A stretch of 64,000 nucleotides of DNA, taken from positions 124,001 to 188,000 of the forward strand of contig NZ_BDCD01000024.1 of assembly GCF_001613325.1 (NCBI RefSeq), read 5' to 3'. This DNA is from Nocardia yamanashiensis NBRC 100130. GTDB lineage: Bacteria; Actinomycetota; Actinomycetes; Mycobacteriales; Mycobacteriaceae. The translations under genes and the position numbers were made by a program. The notes beneath the pieces are model-generated. The model searched no databases. It was not told where the DNA came from and saw only the letters and a program-made list of their open reading frames with translations. This document shows positions 59,358 to 64,000 of this stretch, piece after piece (the first letter of the stretch is position 1; every line of letters starts with the position of its first letter).

Positions 59358-60502
59358 ACCCGAAAGACATAGACCGCACCGGTTTTCCATGGCTCCCCGC
59401 CCCCAAACGCGAACCGGCTCCTGCCGCCGGCGAATCCGCCGGGGGACAAAGCGCTTCCAGCGGAGTGCCCGCCGCCGCGACGGCAGCCGATCCTGCTGCG
59501 GCGCAGACGCAATCTCCCCTCCCGGTCGCACCGGCGGCGGGCCGCTGCGCGACAGCCGTCGGGCCGAATGCCACGGCGACTGAACCGAATGCCGCGGTAG
59601 CTGGGCCGAATACGACGGCGACCGGGCCGAAGGCCGCCGTCGCTGGACCGAATGCGACGGTGACTGGATCGAACGCCGCGGCGATTGGGCCTGATGCCAC
59701 GCCGACGGAACCCAACGCCGCGGCGACTGGGCCGTACGTCGCGCCGACTGGATCGAATGCCACGGTGGCTGCGAGGTGGGGTGGGGCGAGTGTGCGGCGG
59801 GAGCCTATCGCCGCGACCGCGCTGGTGGTCGCGAAGTCGCCCATCGCGGGGTTCGCCAAAACTCGTCTCACGCCGCCGTTCTCGCCGGTGGAGGCCGCTT
59901 ATCTAGCGGCCTGTGCGCTGCTGGATACCCTGGAAGCGGTGCGCGACAGCGGGATCCAGTATCCGATGGTGGCGTGGACCGGGGATATCGATCGGGCCGA
60001 GCGGCGTATCGAAATCGCCTCGGCGCTCAAGGGTTTCACCGTGGTTCCGCAGCGCGGGAACGGATTCGGTGAGCGGCTGGCGAACGCGCACGCCGACGCC
60101 GCGCGTTTCGGCCTGCCGGTGCTGCAGATCGGCATGGACACCCCGCAGGCGTCCCCGCGACTGCTCGCCGAATCGGCGGCCCGGCTGGTGGAAACCGGCG
60201 AGGCCGTGCTCGGTCCGGCGGCCGATGGCGGCTGGTGGGCGCTCGGGCTCAGCGATCCGCGCCCGGCCCGGCTGCTCACCGAGGTGCCCATGTCCACCGA
60301 TCGCACCGGTGAGCTGACCGCGAACATGGTGCGGCGCTGCGGATTCCAGGTGCACGAGCTGCCCGAGCTCACCGATGTCGACACCTACGCGGACCTGCTC
60401 GCGGTGGCCGCGGTGGCACACGGGCGGTTCGCTCGCACGGCGCTCGACCTGTGCTCGGCCGAAGCGACCGCGCACCCGGTGAAAACAGCGGTGTCCCTGT
60501 GA
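59354..60502 (+). CDS. DUF2064 glycosyltransferase-like protein with repetitive N-terminal extension
   Basis: 382 aa, ATG within the previous stop. Residues about 150-380 are the DUF2064/TIGR04282 fold: ALVVAKSPIAGFAKTRLTPPFSP, then VPQRGNGFGERLANAHADA, IGMDTPQASPRLLAESA and GPAADGGWWALGLSDPR, related to nucleotide-sugar transferases. Homologues normally start close to the ALVVAKSP strand. Here an extension of about 150 residues precedes it, including ten 7-residue repeats (residues 70-139) encoded by a 21-bp DNA repeat. The coupled start supports translation of the whole extension, which is probably disordered. Confidence 0.85.
   Translation: MNPKDIDRTGFPWLPAPKREPAPAAGESAGGQSASSGVPAAATAADPAAAQTQSPLPVAPAAGRCATAVGPNATATEPNAAVAGPNTTATGPKAAVAGPNATVTGSNAAAIGPDATPTEPNAAATGPYVAPTGSNATVAARWGGASVRREPIAATALVVAKSPIAGFAKTRLTPPFSPVEAAYLAACALLDTLEAVRDSGIQYPMVAWTGDIDRAERRIEIASALKGFTVVPQRGNGFGERLANAHADAARFGLPVLQIGMDTPQASPRLLAESAARLVETGEAVLGPAADGGWWALGLSDPRPARLLTEVPMSTDRTGELTANMVRRCGFQVHELPELTDVDTYADLLAVAAVAHGRFARTALDLCSAEATAHPVKTAVSL
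59561..59770 (+). repeat. 21-bp minisatellite, ten copies, inside the DUF2064 gene
   Basis: Ten in-phase 21-bp units, each encoding a heptapeptide of the form (G/E)-(P/S)-(N/x)-A-x-x-x (GPNATAT, EPNAAVA, GPNTTAT, GPKAAVA, GPNATVT and so on). The units are diverged but frame-preserving. Repeat number could vary between strains. Confidence 0.85.
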
Positions 60503-60539
60503 AGCTCGGCTGCAGGACCGCCATTCGGAAAGGCCGTTC

Positions 60540-61787
60540 GTGGTGAACACGCTGCTACCGCCCGCGCTGAGCCGCCGCATCAGTCCCGCTCGTTCGGCGG
60601 CGGTCACGGCGCGGGTCGGCATCGCCCTCGGCATCGGAGTGGTGATCGTCTTCCTGACCGGGCTGATCAGCCATCTGATCCAGCATCCGCCGGAATGGTT
60701 CTGGTGGCCGGCGCATCCGGTCTGGCTGTACCGGGTCACCCAGGGCATTCACGTCACCGTCGGCGTCATGCTCATTCCGCTGCTGCTGATCAAACTCTGG
60801 TCGGTGTACCCGCGGCTGTTCCTCGCACCCGTATTCGGCAAGCTCACCGCGGGGATCGCCGATGTGCTGGAACGGCTTTCGATCGCGGTGCTGATCGGGG
60901 CGATGATCTTCCAGCTGGTCACCGGGTTGTTCAATACGGCCCAGTACTACCCGTGGAAGTTCTTCTTCCCGACCACCCACTACGCCATGGCTTACGTGGC
61001 GCTCGGCGCGCTCGCCGTGCATCTGGCGGTGAAGCTGCCGGTAGTTCGGCAGGCCCTCGCCCGTCCCGTCGTCGAGCCGGAACCGGAATCGTCGCCCGCA
61101 CCGGAACCGACATCGTTGCCTGAGCCGGAAGCGGATTCGACGCTCGTGCCGGATTCGGGGCGCGTGCAGGAGACCCAGCCCCAACGGGCAACAGGACTCT
61201 CACGGCGCGCCCTACTTACGGCCGCGGGGGTCGGCGCGGCCGTCGCGGGCCTGGCCATTGCCGGTCAGACCGTTCCCTTCCTGCGCTGGGTATCACTGCT
61301 GGCTCCACGCAGTGGCGAAGGGCCGCAGGGCATTCCGATCAACCGCACCGCCGAGGCGGCCGCCGTCACCACCACCGCCCGGGCCGCCGATTACGCCCTG
61401 CGGGTCACGGTCGGCGGCGCGACCCGGACCTTCTCGCGCGCCGACCTGGAGGCGCTACCGCAGCACGACAGCGCCCTGCCCATCGCCTGTGTCGAAGGCT
61501 GGAGCGCCCAGGGGATTTGGCGCGGCGTCCGCCTGCACGACCTGCTGGCCCGCGTCGGTGAATATCGCGGTGGCGACGTCCGTTTCGTATCCCTCGAAAC
61601 CACCGGCATCTACGGTTCCTCGACCCTGCCGCGCCCGCACGTGATCGACGACTCCACGCTGATCGCACTGCGCCTCAACGGCGAAGAGCTCTCCCTCGAC
61701 CACGGCTACCCCTGCCGGCTCATCGCCCCGAACCGCCCCGGCGTCCTGCAGACCAAATGGCTGAAGTCCATCGAGGAACTGACATGA
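60540..61787 (+). CDS. Molybdopterin-dependent oxidoreductase fused to a cytochrome b-like membrane domain
   Basis: 415 aa, GTG start. Residues about 20-180 contain four membrane helices with several helix-borne His (GIHVTVGVMLIPLLLIKLW, THYAMAYVALGALAVHLAVKL), like di-heme cytochromes b. A Pro/Glu-rich linker follows, then SRRALLTAAGVGAAVAGLAIAG (a fifth helix with a twin-Arg-like lead), and a sulfite-oxidase-type Moco domain from about residue 285, with the Mo-ligand Cys in PIACVEGW and GIWRGVRLHDLL, ending in PNRPGVLQTKWLKSIE. This looks like an MsrP/MsrQ-like pair in one chain, but the substrate is not established. It overlaps the next gene by ATGA. Confidence 0.85.
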   Translation: MVNTLLPPALSRRISPARSAAVTARVGIALGIGVVIVFLTGLISHLIQHPPEWFWWPAHPVWLYRVTQGIHVTVGVMLIPLLLIKLWSVYPRLFLAPVFGKLTAGIADVLERLSIAVLIGAMIFQLVTGLFNTAQYYPWKFFFPTTHYAMAYVALGALAVHLAVKLPVVRQALARPVVEPEPESSPAPEPTSLPEPEADSTLVPDSGRVQETQPQRATGLSRRALLTAAGVGAAVAGLAIAGQTVPFLRWVSLLAPRSGEGPQGIPINRTAEAAAVTTTARAADYALRVTVGGATRTFSRADLEALPQHDSALPIACVEGWSAQGIWRGVRLHDLLARVGEYRGGDVRFVSLETTGIYGSSTLPRPHVIDDSTLIALRLNGEELSLDHGYPCRLIAPNRPGVLQTKWLKSIEELT

Positions 61788-62218
61788 CCGTATTCCGTTG
61801 CACCCTGGTGGCTTTCGGCATCGCCATCGCCGCCTACGGCATCGACCTGCTGCTGGAGATGTCCGCCGCCGACCTGAAATCCGTGGCGCTCTGGTTCGTG
61901 GGCGGCATCCTCGCCGACGACCTGATCTTCGGACCGCTGGCCGCCCTGCTCGGCCTGGCCGGGCATCGGCTGCTCCCCGCCCGGTGGTGGCCGGCCTGCG
62001 CGGTCGGCGCGTTCGTCTCGCTCGCCCTGGTGCTCATCGCCGTACCGGTGCTGGGCCGCGAGGGCGCGGTGCCCGGCAACGACACCGTCCTGGACCGGAA
62101 CTACACGCTGGGCCTGTGCGTCGCGCTGGCCGTGGTGTGGGCGGGCGTCGCCATCCACCTGATCACTCGTCGTGAACACGCCGCCGCACCGCTCGCGCCC
62201 GCCCCGGCGGACCTCTAA
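61784..62218 (+). CDS. Small membrane protein of the molybdoenzyme operon
   Basis: 144 aa from the ATG at 61784 (overlaps the molybdoenzyme stop). Four hydrophobic helices: VAFGIAIAAYGIDLLL, SVALWFVGGILADDLIFGPLAALLGLAG, ACAVGAFVSLALVLIAVPVL, GLCVALAVVWAGVAIHLI. No recognised family. Its coupling suggests that it assembles with or supports the oxidoreductase. The internal GGILADDLIFGP motif with adjacent acidic residues inside a helix hairpin is notable. Confidence 0.75.
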   Translation: MTVFRCTLVAFGIAIAAYGIDLLLEMSAADLKSVALWFVGGILADDLIFGPLAALLGLAGHRLLPARWWPACAVGAFVSLALVLIAVPVLGREGAVPGNDTVLDRNYTLGLCVALAVVWAGVAIHLITRREHAAAPLAPAPADL

Positions 62219-62221
62219 TCT
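62216..62221 (+). promoter_or_regulatory. Leaderless -10 of the LtrA-family gene
   Basis: TAATCT, six bases before the GTG at 62228. It spans the stop codon of the upstream gene. Confidence 0.5.
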
Positions 62222-62227
62222 CTGGTC

Positions 62228-63454
62228 GTGACCAGCAAGGATTCCGACGCGGCCGTCGAGGCCGAGAACGCCGCCGAGGGTGGGCAGCTCCGCGCCTCCA
62301 CCCTGGAACTGTTCTTCGACCTCGTGTTCGTCTTCACCATCACCCAGCTCACCCACGCCTTCACCCACCATCCCGGGTGGGCGGCGTTCGGTCAGGTGGC
62401 GCTCATGTTCGGCGTCATCTGGTGGATGTACGACGGCTACGTGTGGCTGACTAACGAGGTCGCGCCCAGCAGTTCGGCGCGGCGCACCTGGCTGCTCGTC
62501 GGCATGTTCGGATTCTTCGTGCTGGCTTTGGCGATTCCGGGCGCGTTCACCGGTTCCGGGCTGGCGTTCGGCCTGGCCTATCTGCTCATCAATACCGTGC
62601 ACACCCTGCTGTTCCGCGCGAACGGCGGCGCGGCGGCGGTGGCCGCGGTGCTGCGGCTGGCGCCGCTCAACGCGCTGTCGGCCGGACTCGTGCTGGCGGG
62701 CGGGCTCATTCACGAATGGCCGCGCTACGTGCTGTGGGGCCTGGCCTTCGCGCTCCAGATCATCACGCCCTATCTGATGGATCCGGGCGGGTTCGTCATC
62801 CGCACCACGCACTTCTGCGAACGGCACGGGCTGGTGCTCATCGTCGCGCTGGGCGAATCGATCGTGTCCATCGGCGCGAGCCTGACCGGTATGGACATCA
62901 CCGTCGGCCTGGTGGCCACCGTCGGCCTCGGCCTCGGGCTGGCGTATGCGCTGTGGTGGGCCTACTTCGGCCTCGACGACGAACGCGGCGAACACGCCCT
63001 GGAAGCACTGCCGGGTTCCGAACGCGGCCGCCCCGCCGTACTGGCCTACGGCTACGCCTTCTTCGCCCTGCTGCTCGGCATCACCATGACCGCCGCCGGG
63101 CTGAAAATGACCATCGCGCACGGTAATACGCCCGCCACGGCCGCCGCCGCGCTCGCCCTGTCCGGCGGCGTCGCGCTCTACTTCCTGGGGCAGTGGGCAT
63201 TCCGGCTGGTGCTCGGCCTGCCGCGCCCGTGGTGGCGGCTCATCGCCGCGTTCGCCGTGCTGGCCACCGCGCCGATCGGCGTCGCCTGGGTGGCGTGGGG
63301 TCAGCTGCTGGTGCTGTTCGTGGTCGGCTACGCGTTCGTGATCGCCGACGATCTCATGAGCCTGCGCGCGGGCGATCACAGCGCGTACCTGCGGACCGGG
63401 GCGGGCATCCACGGCGGCGATGAAGCGGCATCCGCGGCCGGCGAAAACCCCTGA
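62228..63454 (+). CDS. Low-temperature-requirement A (LtrA) family membrane protein
   Basis: 408 aa, GTG start. About ten to eleven transmembrane helices. LtrA hallmarks: LRASTLELFFDLVFVFTITQLTHAF near residue 25, IWWMYDGYVWLTN, and ERHGLVLIVALGESIVSIGAS. The family is widespread in actinomycetes. The name comes from a Listeria cold-growth mutant and the transport or enzymatic role is unknown. It has its own leaderless promoter and ends near a bidirectional hairpin. Confidence 0.9.
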   Translation: MTSKDSDAAVEAENAAEGGQLRASTLELFFDLVFVFTITQLTHAFTHHPGWAAFGQVALMFGVIWWMYDGYVWLTNEVAPSSSARRTWLLVGMFGFFVLALAIPGAFTGSGLAFGLAYLLINTVHTLLFRANGGAAAVAAVLRLAPLNALSAGLVLAGGLIHEWPRYVLWGLAFALQIITPYLMDPGGFVIRTTHFCERHGLVLIVALGESIVSIGASLTGMDITVGLVATVGLGLGLAYALWWAYFGLDDERGEHALEALPGSERGRPAVLAYGYAFFALLLGITMTAAGLKMTIAHGNTPATAAAALALSGGVALYFLGQWAFRLVLGLPRPWWRLIAAFAVLATAPIGVAWVAWGQLLVLFVVGYAFVIADDLMSLRAGDHSAYLRTGAGIHGGDEAASAAGENP

Positions 63455-63459
63455 CGACA

Positions 63460-63485
63460 GGGCCCGGCGGTGGTGCGCCGGGCCC
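63460..63485. terminator. Hairpin between convergent LtrA and FrnE-like genes
   Basis: GGGCCCGGCG and CGCCGGGCCC form a perfect 10-bp stem with a 6-base loop, about six bases after the LtrA stop and 14 beyond the other gene's stop. Confidence 0.65.
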
Positions 63486-63499
63486 GAATCGCGGGTAGG

Positions 63500-64000
63500 T
63501 CAGGAACGTTCGGGCAGCGCGCACCCGTCCGGGCCGCAGGTGTCGGCATCGGCGACGATCTGCAGCTCCGGTGCGTGATCACTCCACGCCTGCTCCAGCG
63601 CCTGCGCGAACACCTCCGGCGGCTGCGCGCCGGAAACCCCGTACTTGCGATCGAGCACGAAGAACGGCACGCCGCGCGCACCGAGCTGCGCCGCCTCGGC
63701 CTCGTCCTTGCGCACCGCGTCGGCGAACGCCTCCGGATCCTCCAGCACCGCGCGCACCGCCGCCTCCTCGAACCCGGCATCGACGGCGACCCGCACCAGT
63801 CGTTCGGCATCACCGAAGAGCGGCTGCTGCTCCGCGAAGTTCGCCGCGTACAGCGCATCCAGCAGCGCTTCCTGCTTGCCCTGTTCGAGGGCGAAATGCA
63901 GCAGCCGGTGCATATCGAAGCTGCTGCCGAAGTCGCGGCCCGAGGTGACATACGGCAACCCCATCGCCTCGGCCTGCGCCCCGATGCCGCGCTCGTTGGC
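63500..64000 (-). CDS. FrnE-like DsbA-family oxidoreductase (5' end outside window)
   Basis: 167 codons visible and still open at 64000; the N-terminal part with the expected thioredoxin-like C-x-x-C is outside. Visible: a helical insert (SFDMHRLLHFALEQGKQEALLDALYAANFAE), the cis-Pro strand GVPFFVLDRKYGVSGAQPPEVFAQAL, and a C-terminal TCGPDGC, a second cysteine pair typical of FrnE proteins. Members catalyse thiol-disulfide exchange or polyketide isomerisation in the cytoplasm. An ATG at 63964 is internal and not the start. Confidence 0.88.
   Translation of the reverse strand, partial: ANERGIGAQAEAMGLPYVTSGRDFGSSFDMHRLLHFALEQGKQEALLDALYAANFAEQQPLFGDAERLVRVAVDAGFEEAAVRAVLEDPEAFADAVRKDEAEAAQLGARGVPFFVLDRKYGVSGAQPPEVFAQALEQAWSDHAPELQIVADADTCGPDGCALPERS

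Noticed and set aside
1..64000. CRISPR arrays, tRNA/rRNA genes, transposases, phage integrases, attachment sites
   Set aside because: No regularly spaced repeats, cloverleaf or rRNA-like stretches, DDE transposase or integrase motifs were recognised on reading both strands and the translated frames.

Overview
The window is very GC-rich DNA from a high-GC actinomycete, most likely a mycolic-acid bacterium of the Nocardia/Rhodococcus type. This rests on gene content (a TIGR00027-type methyltransferase, many TetR regulators, a family 2B encapsulin beside a geranyl diphosphate methyltransferase), on codon use, and on many leaderless promoters in which TANNNT lies 6-7 bases before the start codon. 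The genus is inferred. I saw no rRNA, tRNA, CRISPR array or insertion sequence.

1-15.1 kb: arginine biosynthesis, interrupted. argF (5' end outside the window) and argR overlap. About 10 kb then intervenes before argG, a TIGR00027-type methyltransferase and argH. The interval carries two tandem pairs of XRE/MmyB-like regulators, a PknD-like receptor kinase split by one in-frame TGA, an MBL-fold hydrolase with a divergent TetR and double operator, a second TetR with a small membrane protein, and a polytopic membrane protein with an internal duplication.

15.1-30.5 kb: mixed metabolism and regulation. It holds a LysR gene, a 7Fe ferredoxin, secreted proteins, a Nudix hydrolase, a PucR-type regulator divergent from an isochorismatase/flavin monooxygenase pair, an M13 peptidase lipoprotein, an AurF-like diiron oxygenase with an acyl-CoA dehydrogenase and a divergent TetR over a perfect inverted-repeat operator, two convergent beta-lactamase-fold hydrolases, and a small basic protein preceded by a leaderless 7-codon leader ORF.

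30.5-36.1 kb: an SMR efflux protein, threonine dehydratase, a flavin-fold pair, a secreted protein and an NCS1 permease. Directly behind the permease lies a rearrangement scar that joins an internal piece of an NsrR-type regulator to the last third of a flavohemoglobin.

36.1-39.2 kb: a terpene/encapsulin operon read leftwards. It contains a family 2B encapsulin shell protein, GPP 2-C-methyltransferase and IPP isomerase. The cyclase that normally accompanies the first two (2-methylisoborneol synthase) is not in the window.

39.4-52 kb: a 1006-residue hydrolase-AMP ligase fusion, a methyltransferase, a sigma factor with a peroxiredoxin, a cell-surface sugar cluster (aminotransferase, GT2 glycosyltransferase, YfhO-like protein, GtrA), a Trm112-like protein, and a TetR-controlled ABC exporter.

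52-64 kb: a membrane-anchored multicopper oxidase, then an envelope-glycosylation-like neighbourhood. It has an epimerase, a two-component system coupled to a large membrane protein, a GT2, a DUF2064 protein with a 21-bp minisatellite, and a molybdopterin oxidoreductase fused to a membrane domain. An LtrA-family protein and the 3' part of a FrnE-like DsbA oxidoreductase close the window.
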